Positions 18,176-27,111 of a stretch of 64,000 nt of DNA are shown one piece after another. Numbering within the stretch: position 1 is the first letter of the stretch; each line of letters begins with the position of its first letter. The DNA comes from Pleurocapsales cyanobacterium LEGE 06147. Lineage in GTDB: Bacteria > Cyanobacteriota > Cyanobacteriia > Cyanobacteriales > Xenococcaceae. The translations under genes and the position numbers were made by a program. The stretch spans positions 1-64,000 of the forward strand of contig JADEWQ010000001.1 of the NCBI GenBank assembly GCA_015207585.1, written 5' to 3'. The notes below the pieces were generated by a model. It was not told where the DNA came from. It ran no database searches and saw nothing but the letters and a program-made list of their open reading frames with translations.

Positions 18176-19294
18176 CTACGGGTCAATTCCTCCATGAGAA
18201 ACTAATTTTGTCTCTTCTTCAAAAATAGTTAAATTTTCGGGTTGACACTGTTTAATTTCGACCGTAATTCCCCGAGCCTTTTCTTCTAACAAATCTTCTA
18301 AATAACCGACTTGAGACAATCGAGCTTCTTTGGCACTCTCAAAAGGACCAAAGTAGTAAATACATCTGGGTATATTCGTCTGAATTTCTACCCACCAAGT
18401 AAGTCCTTGTCGATTGAGATTTAAAACGGGTAGAGTGAAGAAAAAGGTGCTGCCTACTCCCATCGTACTCTCTGCCCAGAGACGACCACCTTGCTGTTGA
18501 ACGATCTGACGGCAAAGGGCTAAACCCAACCCCAGACCTCCTTTTGGACGAGAGTCGGAACGATCCACCTGTTGAAAGCAATCAAAAACTGCTTCTAATT
18601 GGTCTGCGGGAATGCCCATCCCCCTATCTTTGACTTGAAACAAGACAAATTCTGCCTGTTGGTTATCCTTTTCTTCTTTAAACAGCGAAGCAGACAAGCA
18701 GACGCGACAACCTGGGGACGAAAATTTAATGGCATTGCTGAGTAAATGAACTAGGATTAAGATAGTATGGTCGGGATCGACCCAAATAGCAAGATGTATT
18801 GGCTCGATCGAAAGTATGACTCCGGCTTGCTCTGCCTTCAACTGAACCATTTTAGCTGCTTGTTTCATTAATTCAGCAGCATTGCAACTTTGCCTAAGCA
18901 GTTTGAGTTGTCCTGACTCCATACGCTTGAAAGTCAGAAGTTCTCTCACCAGACGTACTAAGTGGTCTGTATTCTTGACGGCGACCTTCAACAAATATTG
19001 ACCTTCTTCTGAGAGAGAACCCAACCTTTCTGTCGCCAAGAGATGGAGCGGTCCTTGAATTAAAGTCAGGGGAGTGAGGAGTTCATGACTTAGTAAAGAA
19101 ATTAATTCATCGTTTTGGCGGGCAAGTTCATCTAAGCCAAGCTTTAGTTCTTCTCGGATCGAAGATAGTTGCTCTATAACTTCTGACAATTGCTCCGATT
19201 GTGCTGGTGATTGACTGACTAATTGCCAAACTACTTCTAAACTCTGAAAAGCAGTTTGAAGCCTCTTTTGAGGAGGGAAACTCTTGTTATTCAT
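18176..19294 (-). CDS. Cytoplasmic sensor histidine kinase with C-terminal DUF1816
   Basis: 372 residues with no membrane segment. An N-terminal helical stretch (1-58) leads to HisKA with phospho-acceptor His in LLSHELLTPLTLIQ (His ~70). HATPase_c follows, with N box HLLSNAIKFSS, G1 DRGMGIP and G2 GGLGLGLALC. The last ~70 residues match cyanobacterial DUF1816: WWVEIQTNIPRCIYYFGPF and EEKARGITVEIKQCQP. DUF1816 usually occurs as a small stand-alone protein, so the fusion suggests an input or partner-docking role. There is no adjacent regulator on the same strand. Substrate unknown. Confidence 0.9.
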   Translation of the reverse strand: MNNKSFPPQKRLQTAFQSLEVVWQLVSQSPAQSEQLSEVIEQLSSIREELKLGLDELARQNDELISLLSHELLTPLTLIQGPLHLLATERLGSLSEEGQYLLKVAVKNTDHLVRLVRELLTFKRMESGQLKLLRQSCNAAELMKQAAKMVQLKAEQAGVILSIEPIHLAIWVDPDHTILILVHLLSNAIKFSSPGCRVCLSASLFKEEKDNQQAEFVLFQVKDRGMGIPADQLEAVFDCFQQVDRSDSRPKGGLGLGLALCRQIVQQQGGRLWAESTMGVGSTFFFTLPVLNLNRQGLTWWVEIQTNIPRCIYYFGPFESAKEARLSQVGYLEDLLEEKARGITVEIKQCQPENLTIFEEETKLVSHGGIDP

Positions 19295-19497
19295 AATTAT
19301 ATTCTTTCAACTTTTAAAGCTATAAAAGTGAGTAATTGTGTTTTATCTGTTAGTTACCCCACTTCAAATTCAGCTAGACTAAGAATATTAATAACAGTCT
19401 CAATTAAAATTTTTTATCTTAAAGAAGTTTAATCAAAAAATTTGAAGTTTTTGTGAGGTGTTAAATTACTGTAAATGTTGGGGCGATCGCTAAGGAA

Positions 19498-20280
19498 TTA
19501 AGGCAAACCCCAAAACTCGATTCTTTCTTGCAACCAACCCGACTCGCGCCAACGGGCGATCGCCCTATCGACTTCTTGCCGCAATGATTCATATTGCAAT
19601 CCCTTTGGCATGACAATAGATAATGGATCGCCCGAAAGTCTTTGTGGTAGAAGTTTATAGTCGGGATATTCTTGTACCCATCCCGCCAGCAAGCTGCGAT
19701 CGCCAGCAAAAGCGTCGGCTTTTTCTATCTCCAATACATTTAGTGCTTCTTCATAGGATTTGACACCGATTAGTCGAGCATTAGGTAAATTGTGTCTAAT
19801 AACGGCAATCGTTGCCGAACCTTCTAATACCGCAATTGTTGCTCTAGTTAACTCAGTCGTACTCTGTATTAAAGGATTTTTAGTAACTAAACTCGTACCA
19901 TCTAAATAATAATAGGGACTAAAATCGACTATTCGTCTGCGAGATGGGGTTGCAGTAACTCGCGCGATCGCTAAGTCTACTCGATCGTCTAATACTACTT
20001 TCAATCTGTCCTGATTGCCTACAGGTTGAAAAACTACTGCTTCTCGATCGCCAAATAATTCTTCTGCTAAACGACGGGCAAGATCGATTTCCAATCCGAC
20101 TAAGTTTCCCTCGTTATCGATAAAACCTAAAGGACGGAAGTTATCCTTAACGGCGACGATTATATGACCTCGACGTTTTATATCTGCTAATTCTGCTGCT
20201 AGGAGCGATCTAGGTATCCCTAACGCTAATAATAAAGTACCGACAACTAAACTAAGACGTAGAATTCTCCAATTAATCAT
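19498..20280 (-). CDS. Amino-acid-type ABC substrate-binding protein (SBP family 3)
   Basis: A 260-residue exported binding protein. The signal peptide is about 1-28 (LRLSLVVGTLLLALGIPRSLLAAE). The mature part has the family-3 pattern: IKRRGHIIVAVKDNFRPLGF, GLEIDLARRLAEEL, LDDRVDLAIARVTATPSRRRIVDFSPYY and LEGSATIAV. It would capture a polar amino acid or similar ligand in the periplasm. No permease or ATPase is adjacent, and it may instead be a ligand sensor. It lies downstream of rplT behind a terminator-like hairpin. The ligand-contacting Arg is in TATPSRRR. Confidence 0.88.
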   Translation of the reverse strand: MINWRILRLSLVVGTLLLALGIPRSLLAAELADIKRRGHIIVAVKDNFRPLGFIDNEGNLVGLEIDLARRLAEELFGDREAVVFQPVGNQDRLKVVLDDRVDLAIARVTATPSRRRIVDFSPYYYLDGTSLVTKNPLIQSTTELTRATIAVLEGSATIAVIRHNLPNARLIGVKSYEEALNVLEIEKADAFAGDRSLLAGWVQEYPDYKLLPQRLSGDPLSIVMPKGLQYESLRQEVDRAIARWRESGWLQERIEFWGLP

Positions 20281-20305
20281 GGAAATTAAACATAATTAAT
20301 AACAA

Positions 20306-20330
20306 ACTCGGTTTCAACAGGAAACCGAGT
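20306..20330 (-). terminator. Rho-independent-like terminator after rplT
   Basis: ACTCGGTTTC and GAAACCGAGT form a perfect 10-bp stem with a 5-nt loop. On the minus strand it is followed by TTGTTATTAATT, only moderately T-rich. It lies 111 bp past the rplT stop and 26 bp before the next gene start, separating the two units. Confidence 0.5.
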
Positions 20331-20440
20331 CAGTTCAAAACAATTTGCTTGCCTAAAACATGGTTAATGCTTTGGCGCAAAGCTTTTATAGAAGAGTATG
20401 CCGGACAAATATGTTTGGGCATTCAGAATTAAAAATTCTG

Positions 20441-20794
20441 TTAACTTGCTTGCTTGGCTACTTCCACCACTTTACCAAAAGCTTGGGGATCGACCATTGC
20501 TAGTTGTGCTAGCATTTTGCGATTGAGACCAATATTGGCTTTCTTAAGATTTCCTGTAAGCTGGCTGTAACTCATATCATGCTGACGGGCGGCGGCATTA
20601 ATGCGGGTAATCCACAGACGACGAAAATCCCGCTTCCGTTTGCGGCGATCGCGATAAGCATTACGCAGGGCTTTCATTACCTGCTGATTGGCTGTGCGGA
20701 AAAGTTTGGAATGACTGCCGCGAAAACCTTTAGCTAATTTGAGAACTTTTTTCCGACGTTTACGAGCAACGTTACCTCGTTTTATTCTGGTCAT
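20441..20794 (-). CDS. rplT: 50S ribosomal protein L20
   Basis: 117 residues. Binds 23S rRNA early in large-subunit assembly, with a long basic N-terminal extension ([20 protein letters not shown]) and a globular C-terminal domain ([20 protein letters not shown]). Length and sequence are canonical. Follows rpmI by 79 bp on the same strand, the usual rpmI-rplT operon; infC, which precedes them in many bacteria, is absent here. Autoregulation by L20 is known elsewhere, but no leader structure is assigned. Confidence 0.98.
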   Translation of the reverse strand: MTRIKRGNVARKRRKKVLKLAKGFRGSHSKLFRTANQQVMKALRNAYRDRRKRKRDFRRLWITRINAAARQHDMSYSQLTGNLKKANIGLNRKMLAQLAMVDPQAFGKVVEVAKQAS

Positions 20795-20873
20795 GGCTAC
20801 TATTTATGTAATCTATTTCTATATTGTTTACAACTAGGTGAAATAATCTTGATGTCTAAAGATTTAACAAACC

Positions 20874-21077
20874 TTACATATAAGGCAGCATCAAGCGTAC
20901 GTTTTTTTCATCCTCTTCGCTGACTAGAGCGATATGAGAAAGACGGCGACGGGTGCGTTCAGAACTTTTGTGTTGTAGTAAGTGGTTTTTAAATGCTTTG
21001 CGACGAAAAATTTTTTTACCGCTACCAGTAGGGCGAAAACGTTTGGCAGCAGATTTGCGAGTTTTAAGCTTGGGCAT
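20874..21077 (-). CDS. rpmI: 50S ribosomal protein L35
   Basis: 67 residues, strongly basic: [20 protein letters not shown], then [19 protein letters not shown]. Small structural protein of the large subunit. First gene of the rpmI-rplT operon. A consensus TATAAT lies upstream on the minus strand, 30 bp before the start codon. Confidence 0.98.
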   Translation of the reverse strand: MPKLKTRKSAAKRFRPTGSGKKIFRRKAFKNHLLQHKSSERTRRRLSHIALVSEEDEKNVRLMLPYM

Positions 21078-21106
21078 CAGTAATCTTTAATTCGACACAA
21101 TTTACC

Positions 21107-21135
21107 ATTATAACTTTATCTGGCGATAAAAGTTA
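21107..21135 (-). promoter_or_regulatory. Probable rpmI-rplT promoter
   Basis: On the minus strand TATAAT (21107-21112) matches the sigma-70-type -10 box exactly. The -35 region about 17 bp upstream (AACTTT) is weak. The spacing would give a short 5' leader of about 20-25 nt before the L35 start codon. Confidence 0.45.
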
Positions 21136-21220
21136 AGAGTTAGTTTCTGATTTTTTACATGGCAAGCAAAACTGTCAAAAAAACCACAGATAAGAATTAA
21201 AAGTAAAAATTAAAAGTATT

Positions 21221-22141
21221 TTATTCATTGGGCTTTAATGCAGAGGCGATCGCCTTTTGACTTGCTGTTTGATAGACTTGCGCAAGAAATTGCTCGAAAG
21301 CATCGGCATCCGTAGCAGTTAGAGGAATTTTACCTAATAAATCGAGAACGTTTTTGCTATCTATCGGAGGAGTAATAACAACTAGAGAAGATTCTAATGG
21401 TTCGTTGTAGTGCCAAAAATCTTTGATGTCCGAGGGACTACGCCGTGAGGTGACCGAGCCTGCTTGGACTTCGTCAATAAGTGCAGGGTACTTATTAATT
21501 AAGGTTCGCTCTTCTGTTATACTAGTCTCTTTTTCTGCCGCAGAAGATTTAGTTGTGGCTGGCTCGAAGTTGGTAGTAAATTCATCAGAATCCCGATGAA
21601 TCTCTCGACTTCTGAGTTGACGCAAACCATCTAAAATTTGAGTTTTAGTACGTCCCCGTAGTTGAAATAAGACAAAGGGATCTTCGCTAAAGCGATCGCC
21701 AAGCTGATAATAAACTGCAGCTATGTGTTTGCAGGGATTTGCTTTATCGGGACAACTACAACGGGAACGAATATCTGCCAAAGAAAAAGGAAACAGACTC
21801 AAGCCATTAGTAGTAAAAACTTCTTCAATATTGGCTGGCATTTCTCCGGCTAATAATTGCGCCGAAAAAATCGCTTTCTCAGACATGGTTGCAATAATAT
21901 AATTCCAGTCTTCATCGGTAAAAGGCTCGATAGACAAAGATACTTGATAGGGTTCTGCTTCACTTCCCTGGACTTGAGCCAAAACTTGTGCGCCAGCAAA
22001 CTCAATATTGAGGACATTGCCTTCTCTAGCATAATTGCGTCCTCTTTCCAAACGCTTTTTAAAACGATAGGAATTGAGCAATTCTAACCAGCGTTCTACC
22101 CACCATTCACGACTGGAGATTTGAAAATTATTAGTCATCAT
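21221..22141 (-). CDS. SWIM zinc-finger protein
   Basis: About 306 residues. The SWIM motif is at about 143-165: SRCSCPDKANPCKHIAAVYY (C-x-C-xn-C-x-H). The N-terminal WWVERWLELLNSYRFKKRLERG matches proteins that accompany SNF2-family helicases in cyanobacteria. SWIM domains bind nucleic acid or protein. The helicase itself is not next door. I start at the first of two ATGs (22141 and 22138), because the longer frame begins with a leader that overlaps the upstream Uma2 stop. Middle segments ~200-250 are Ser/Thr/Glu-rich and likely disordered. Confidence 0.85.
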   Translation of the reverse strand: MMTNNFQISSREWWVERWLELLNSYRFKKRLERGRNYAREGNVLNIEFAGAQVLAQVQGSEAEPYQVSLSIEPFTDEDWNYIIATMSEKAIFSAQLLAGEMPANIEEVFTTNGLSLFPFSLADIRSRCSCPDKANPCKHIAAVYYQLGDRFSEDPFVLFQLRGRTKTQILDGLRQLRSREIHRDSDEFTTNFEPATTKSSAAEKETSITEERTLINKYPALIDEVQAGSVTSRRSPSDIKDFWHYNEPLESSLVVITPPIDSKNVLDLLGKIPLTATDADAFEQFLAQVYQTASQKAIASALKPNE

Positions 22142-22149
22142 GCCATATT

Positions 22150-22716
22150 TTAAAAAAACTTCTTCACTAAACAACAAAAACCAGGCAACAGAGGACTCGT
22201 CAATTCATCTTGATTGTATAAAGTAGCTGCCAATTTTAAGACAGCTTGCTCGCGTCGATAAACTTCTACTGTTTGCTCTTGCCAATTAACAATCCAATAT
22301 TCTTGGACTCCTTGTACTGAGTATAGTTTGAGTTTGGCTTCTCGATCTCTTTGCTTGTTTTTTTCTCCAGGAGAAAGTACTTCAACTACTAATTCAGGCG
22401 CACCTGTCAGGTGTCCTGCTTCATCTAAAATCCTTTCTATTCGCTGCTTGTTTACCCAAACTACATCAGGAATCACATTATCAGTTTCAGAAAAAATAAT
22501 TCCTGGCGTAATTGCAGTGATACCCAAACCACTTTCATCAGACCAAAGTTTTAGTATAGCTCCGATGTTGACGCAGACTGCTTGATGTCGCCAATGAGGT
22601 GCTCTTGTCACAAATAATTCTCCATCAATAATCTCATAGCGATTAGCGCGATCGCCTGCAAACAATTCAAGATCGGTTGTCGTCCAACGCACGGAACTTG
22701 CTGAGGTACTTGGCAT
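22150..22716 (-). CDS. Uma2 (DUF820) family PD-(D/E)XK endonuclease-like protein
   Basis: 188 residues of a family greatly expanded in cyanobacteria. Core: YEIIDGELFVTRAPHWRHQAV, then NVIPDVVWV, then PELVVEVLSPG with the catalytic-type Glu, then REAKLKLYSVQGVQEYWIVN (Lys/Tyr) and PLLPGF. Biological role unsettled; nuclease fold by homology. The stop is 8 bp upstream of the SWIM start, so they are probably co-transcribed. Confidence 0.93.
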   Translation of the reverse strand: MPSTSASSVRWTTTDLELFAGDRANRYEIIDGELFVTRAPHWRHQAVCVNIGAILKLWSDESGLGITAITPGIIFSETDNVIPDVVWVNKQRIERILDEAGHLTGAPELVVEVLSPGEKNKQRDREAKLKLYSVQGVQEYWIVNWQEQTVEVYRREQAVLKLAATLYNQDELTSPLLPGFCCLVKKFF

Positions 22717-22749
22717 CTGAGCTTACCCTAATCTTTGTCTGCCTTTATT

Positions 22750-23562
22750 TTAGTTCTGTTTGAGATTGCGGACTCTATAGAAAGTTTCTAGACTATGGCG
22801 ATCGCCTACAAAACGCCAGTGCCAGGGTTCGTAGCTAATTCCTTGAGAATTATCTCGGGGAAAAGATAGTTCAAAGCTATAGCGCGCCGCATTTTGTTCC
22901 AACCAGCGAAAAGCAGCGGTATTTTCAAAATCAGGACTGAGGTTAGTAGCGGGTACATTCCCATCACCAACATCGATAGCGTAACCCGTGTGATGCTCGC
23001 TATAACCAGGAGGTGCGCTCACTTCCGCCCTTTTGGACGTATCTTGTGCTCTTTGTTCTTTAACGCGGAAAAATAAGTAATCTTGCTCAGAAATTGAGCG
23101 AAAACCGGATATAGGAGTCAAAATAATTCCTTCTGCTGCTGCGGCTGCTTGCATTTGTTGAAATTTTTCTGCTGCTGCTCGACGCAATTTAATATTTCCA
23201 TCGGCAGTAATCGCTACTAATTCCGATGCGGGGACTTCTTTATAGGGTAAATGCCCTAAAAGACGATCTACTTCCTCGGTTTTTTTTACTTGTTGCGGAG
23301 GAGCTGCCGTAGGAGATGGAGATTTGTCTGGAATAGCAGTTGCCGATGGCTCGGAATTAGATGGTGTATTATTCTCGGGTTTAGCGACTGTTTGGTTAGA
23401 GATAGATTCATTGTTATTTGGAGCTGTTGGACGCAAGAGAAAGGCACTGGTAACAAGAGCAAGTGCCCCCAAGCTCACTCCCCCCACGATCGATCCAAAG
23501 GGTAGCCGCGACGCTGGCTTATAAGTTGCTTTCTCTCTTACTGCTTCTGGTATATCATCCAT
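22750..23562 (-). CDS. VanY/M15-family D-alanyl-D-alanine carboxypeptidase
   Basis: 270 residues: short cytoplasmic tail (ATYKPASRLPFG), one TM anchor (about 24-44, VGGVSLGALALVTSAFLL), a disordered Pro/Ser/Asn linker (45-95), then the zinc peptidase domain with SGFRSISEQDYLF, the Zn ligands His and Asp of SEHHTGYAIDVG and the third His in YEPWHWRFVG. Cleaves terminal D-Ala from peptidoglycan stems in the periplasm (LdcB/VanY-like). Here it reflects wall trimming, not vancomycin resistance, as no vanHAX is present. Confidence 0.92.
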   Translation of the reverse strand: MDDIPEAVREKATYKPASRLPFGSIVGGVSLGALALVTSAFLLRPTAPNNNESISNQTVAKPENNTPSNSEPSATAIPDKSPSPTAAPPQQVKKTEEVDRLLGHLPYKEVPASELVAITADGNIKLRRAAAEKFQQMQAAAAAEGIILTPISGFRSISEQDYLFFRVKEQRAQDTSKRAEVSAPPGYSEHHTGYAIDVGDGNVPATNLSPDFENTAAFRWLEQNAARYSFELSFPRDNSQGISYEPWHWRFVGDRHSLETFYRVRNLKQN

Positions 23563-23616
23563 GATCTCTCGATTTTTGGATTTTAGATTAACTTCTCACT
23601 GGTGACTGGTGACTGT

Positions 23617-25011
23617 TCACTGTTTACGAGCGACTCCATCCTTTTCTGCTGCTAGTTGAACGGCAGTAGCTACGGCAGTAGCCACTCTGGTATCAAAAAC
23701 CGAGGGAATAATATGCTCTCGATCCAAATCCTCCGGACTAATTAGAGAAGCGATCGCCTTAGCGGCTTCCAGATACATATTAGTCGTAATTTCCCGGGCA
23801 CGACAATTTAGGGCACCGCGAAAAACTCCCGGAAATGCCAGCACGTTGTTAATTTGGTTTGGATAGTCACTGCGTCCCGTTGCCATTACCGCCACGTCCT
23901 CATAAACTAACTCTGGTTGAATTTCTGGAATAGGATTTGCCATGGCAAAGACAATCGGATCTTTTGCCATTCTTTTTATCATCTCTGGCGTGACTACTCC
24001 AGGAACGCTCACTCCCAAGAAAACATCGGCTTCTTTTAAAGCATCTGCTAGAGTACCGCTAGCGGCTACCGCAAATTTTAATTTTTGGGCATTGAGATCG
24101 CTGCGTTGAGTACAAAGAATACCTTTGGAATCGCACAGTACAATTTTAGTCGCCCCTGCTTGGCGTAACAATTGAGCGATCGCTACTCCCGCAGCCCCCG
24201 CCCCGTTAATGATTATTTGCACGGTATCTAGAGATTTACACACCAGTTGGAGAGCATTATATAATGCACTTAAAACAACGATCGCCGTCCCGTGTTGGTC
24301 GTCGTGGAAGACGGGAATATCCAACTCTTTACGCAGTCTTTGCTCGATCTCAAAACAACGGGGTGCAGAAATATCTTCTAAGTTAATCCCACCGAAAACG
24401 GGAGCGATATTCTTAACTGTTTCGATAATCTTGTCTGTATCCTGAGTGTCGAGACAAACGGGAAAAGCATCGATACCAGCGAACTCTTTAAATAGTAAAG
24501 CTTTTCCCTCCATCACTGGTAAAGCTGCTTCTGGTCCGAGGTTACCCAATCCCAATACTGCACTGCCATCGGTAACTACTGCCACCGTATTGCCTTTAAT
24601 GGTTAGGGAAAAAACTCGTTCCTTCTCAGCTGCGATCGCCTGACAAATCCTTCCTACTCCAGGAGTATAAGCCATAGCCAGATCCGATTGGGATTTGAGG
24701 GGCAGTTTACTTTCGATACGAATTTTTCCCCCTCGATGCATGGCAAAAGTACGGTCGGAAAAATTGAGTACCTTAACATTGGGTAAACTTTTAACTGCAC
24801 TGACAATTCGCTCGGCGTGTTCGGTACTCGAAGCATCTACCGTTAGTTCTCGCTGAGAATACTTTAAATTTCGTTGCAGTAGGGAAATATCTCCCAGGCT
24901 ACCTCCTACTGAAGCGATCGTACTCATCACAGAAGCTAAAGCTCCGGGACGATTAGGAATTTCAATCTCAATTTTTAAGCTAAAACTAGAAGTAGGATTT
25001 AAATTGACCAT
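23617..25011 (-). CDS. NAD(P)-malic enzyme with N-terminal ACT domain
   Basis: 464 residues. Residues ~10-88 form an ACT regulatory domain (KIEIEIPNRPGALASVMSTI). The malic enzyme part has YTPGVGRICQAI, VTDGSAVLGLGNLGPEAALP, the metal ligands in GINLEDISAPRCFEIE and FHDDQHGTAIVVLSAL, and a Rossmann fold INGAGAAGVAIAQLL. Decarboxylates malate to pyruvate. The short bacterial form without phosphotransacetylase. ACT suggests allosteric control by an amino acid or other small ligand. Residues after the Rossmann Gly motif (VLCDSKG) have Asp, suggesting NAD+. Single gene. Confidence 0.93.
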   Translation of the reverse strand: MVNLNPTSSFSLKIEIEIPNRPGALASVMSTIASVGGSLGDISLLQRNLKYSQRELTVDASSTEHAERIVSAVKSLPNVKVLNFSDRTFAMHRGGKIRIESKLPLKSQSDLAMAYTPGVGRICQAIAAEKERVFSLTIKGNTVAVVTDGSAVLGLGNLGPEAALPVMEGKALLFKEFAGIDAFPVCLDTQDTDKIIETVKNIAPVFGGINLEDISAPRCFEIEQRLRKELDIPVFHDDQHGTAIVVLSALYNALQLVCKSLDTVQIIINGAGAAGVAIAQLLRQAGATKIVLCDSKGILCTQRSDLNAQKLKFAVAASGTLADALKEADVFLGVSVPGVVTPEMIKRMAKDPIVFAMANPIPEIQPELVYEDVAVMATGRSDYPNQINNVLAFPGVFRGALNCRAREITTNMYLEAAKAIASLISPEDLDREHIIPSVFDTRVATAVATAVQLAAEKDGVARKQ

Positions 25012-25052
25012 CTTGACATTGATAACAGTTGATTGGTACTTAGTATCGATTG

Positions 25053-25232
25053 TTAGGTAGCTTTTAGCTGTTTGACTAAACGGGCAAGTTCTGGCAATAC
25101 TAGCTGGGTTAGACCTAATTTAACTGTATTAGAAGAATCAGGGGGACAAAAAAAATTAACTTTTGCTAATAAACTCCTGCTACTGTCCTGGTGGCGATCG
25201 CTCTCGAGCCTATTTCCCGATCGCTTAAAAAC
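25053..25232 (-). pseudogene. C-terminal remnant of an unidentified protein
   Basis: About 59 open codons end in TAA at 25053-25055; the tail includes KVNFFCPPDSSNTVKLGLTQ, then LVLPELARLVKQLKAT. The sequence is protein-like (amphipathic final helix) but there is no start and a stop lies in frame upstream, with HIP1-rich DNA beyond. I do not recognise the family. It sits upstream of the malic enzyme on the same strand. Confidence 0.4.
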
Positions 25233-25415
25233 CTAAGTAACTCTTCAAAGCTAGGTAATGTCTTCTCTAGCAAGCTAGCGATCGCTTATCTGTGAGCAAA
25301 TAGGCAATTCCTAAACCATTACTTTTTTCAACTCGTGAATTCATGTTGCTAACTCTATAGATTTCTAAATAAATTTTCCGGGAAACTAGGGACCGATCTT
25401 TAATCGTTCATATTT
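25233..25415. other. Intergenic, nothing recognised
   Basis: HIP1 site near 25278 and AT-rich sequence up to the PLP enzyme stop. No gene or structure was supported. Confidence 0.5.
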
Positions 25416-26648
25416 TCATTTATTAACTCCTACTGCTTCAATAGCTGCCTCCAGAGCGATCGCTATGTGGGTCCAATGAGTACCTCCCTGGCAAAAGACA
25501 ATATAGGGTTCTCGCAAAGGACCATCGGCAGAAAATTCTGAAGTACTACCATCAATAAATGTCCCGCCAGCCATTACTAGTTGGCTTTCATACCCGGGCA
25601 TATCTGCAGGAACTGGGTCTAAGTAGGAATCAATCGCAGAATGCTGTTGAATTGCTCGACAAAAAGAAATAAGTTTATCCGGCGAACCCAACTCGATTGC
25701 CTGAATTACGTCGCGACGGGGTACTAAAGGTAAGGGATTGACTCGATAACCCAGCTTGTCGAACACATAAGCAATCAAATGACTTCCCTTAACTGCTTCT
25801 CCTACCATTTGGGGAGCGAGAAAAAATCCTTGGAATAACAACCGATTTTGGTCTAAAGTTGCGCCGCCACTACTGCCAATACCCGGTGCAGTCAAACGAC
25901 AGGCTGCCGCTTCTACTAACTCAGCTTTTCCCGCCACGTAACCACCAGTGGCAACAATCGTTCCCCCAGGATTTTTAATCAGCGAACCTGCTATTAAATC
26001 TGCACCGATTGCTGTTGGTTCTCGATCTTCAATAAACTCGCCGTAACAGTTATCCACAAAACAAACAGTATGGGGATTTTGCTGCTTGACAATAGAGACA
26101 ATCTTTTCGATCTCGGCGATGGATAAACTCTGTCGCCAGGAATAACCACAAGAACGCTGAATGAGAACTAGACGCGTATTGTCTCTAACTGCAGTACTAA
26201 GTGCCGACCAATTAATAGTTCCTTCTTTAGTTAGAGATAACTGGCGATAGAGAATGTTAAACTCAGCTAGTGAACATTGCGAATTTCCTCTAATACCGAT
26301 TACTTCTTCGAGAGTATCGTAGGGCGATCCTGCCACGGCTAGCATTTCGTCTCCCGGACGAAGTACGCCAAAGAGTGCACAGGCGATCGCATGAGTACCG
26401 GAAACAAATTGTATCCTTACTGCGGCTGCTTCTGCACCCATCACTTGGGCAAAAACGCGATCTAAAGCTTCTCTTCCCAGGTCATCGTGTCCATAACCGC
26501 TAACACTAGCAAAATGGCGGACACCAACACGATGATAATTAAAGGCTTGTAACACTTTTCTTACATTTTGCTTGACCTGGGTGTCAATTCCAGAAAAAAT
26601 CGGTAATAGCTCTTTTTCTGCTTTTTGTAGCAGATTATTGCTGTTCAT
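25416..26648 (-). CDS. Methionine-gamma-lyase-like PLP enzyme (YnbB/aluminium-resistance family)
   Basis: 410-residue fold-type I PLP enzyme of the family annotated as aluminium resistance or methionine gamma-lyase-like. Shows FASVSGYGHDDLGREALDRVFA, FVSGTHAIACALFG (cofactor phosphate), CFVDNCYGEFIEDREP (PLP Asp), GSLIKNPGGTIVATGGYVAG (Schiff-base Lys) and GIGSSGGATLDQNR. The true substrate is not established; a C-S lyase on a sulfur amino acid is the usual proposal. Single gene with a low-complexity repeat upstream. Confidence 0.92.
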   Translation of the reverse strand: MNSNNLLQKAEKELLPIFSGIDTQVKQNVRKVLQAFNYHRVGVRHFASVSGYGHDDLGREALDRVFAQVMGAEAAAVRIQFVSGTHAIACALFGVLRPGDEMLAVAGSPYDTLEEVIGIRGNSQCSLAEFNILYRQLSLTKEGTINWSALSTAVRDNTRLVLIQRSCGYSWRQSLSIAEIEKIVSIVKQQNPHTVCFVDNCYGEFIEDREPTAIGADLIAGSLIKNPGGTIVATGGYVAGKAELVEAAACRLTAPGIGSSGGATLDQNRLLFQGFFLAPQMVGEAVKGSHLIAYVFDKLGYRVNPLPLVPRRDVIQAIELGSPDKLISFCRAIQQHSAIDSYLDPVPADMPGYESQLVMAGGTFIDGSTSEFSADGPLREPYIVFCQGGTHWTHIAIALEAAIEAVGVNK

Positions 26649-26699
26649 TAGTCAATGGAGATGCCAATTTGTTTGCCAATCATCTATCGAAAAGCATTT

Positions 26700-26935
26700 T
26701 TTGGCTGGATGTCAAGCAGCTTTGCTGCAAGGAAGAAGGAAGAAGGAAACGCGGGAACACGGAAGGTGACGCGGCGAGATGGGAAATTTGGGAAATAGGG
26801 GAAAGTTTTCCCCAATTCCCCAAACCCCCAGTGGCGAAGCCTCTTCTCCGCGTCTTTAACAACCCCATCTTCCCTCAAACCTCTTCCCTGCTGGAGGCGC
26901 TCCGCTCTTCCTTCTAAGGCATAAGCCTTGGTCAA
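26700..26935. repeat. Low-complexity repeat cluster
   Basis: Purine-rich GGAAGAAGGAAGAAGGAAAC passes into ACGCGG and GGGAAATTTGGGAAATAGGG, followed by pyrimidine-rich CCCAATTCCCC and a CTTCTCCGCGTC block. It can fold into a long imperfect hairpin and resembles the repeat at 14440-14580. Frames on both strands across it have biased composition and are not genes. Confidence 0.6.
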
Positions 26936-27111
26936 TCTTTTTTAGTTGGTAACCGATCGCAGGCAAATTCCATGGGCACAAATTCCTTTAAAGACAAAGG
27001 AAAAGATATAAAAAACAGAATTTTTCAGTTTTACTGTTTACTTTTCCTTATCAATCTATGTCTTTGACATAGCACCAAAATTTTGAATAAAGTTGAGATT
27101 TAGGTTACTAA

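Noticed and set aside
20281-21220. Missing infC as evidence of rearrangement near rpmI-rplT
   Set aside because: Cyanobacteria commonly carry infC elsewhere, so its absence is not unusual.
26680-26935. Frames of 62-83 codons around 26700-26930
   Set aside because: Arginine/glycine-rich translations of a purine/pyrimidine repeat on both strands; no homologous features.
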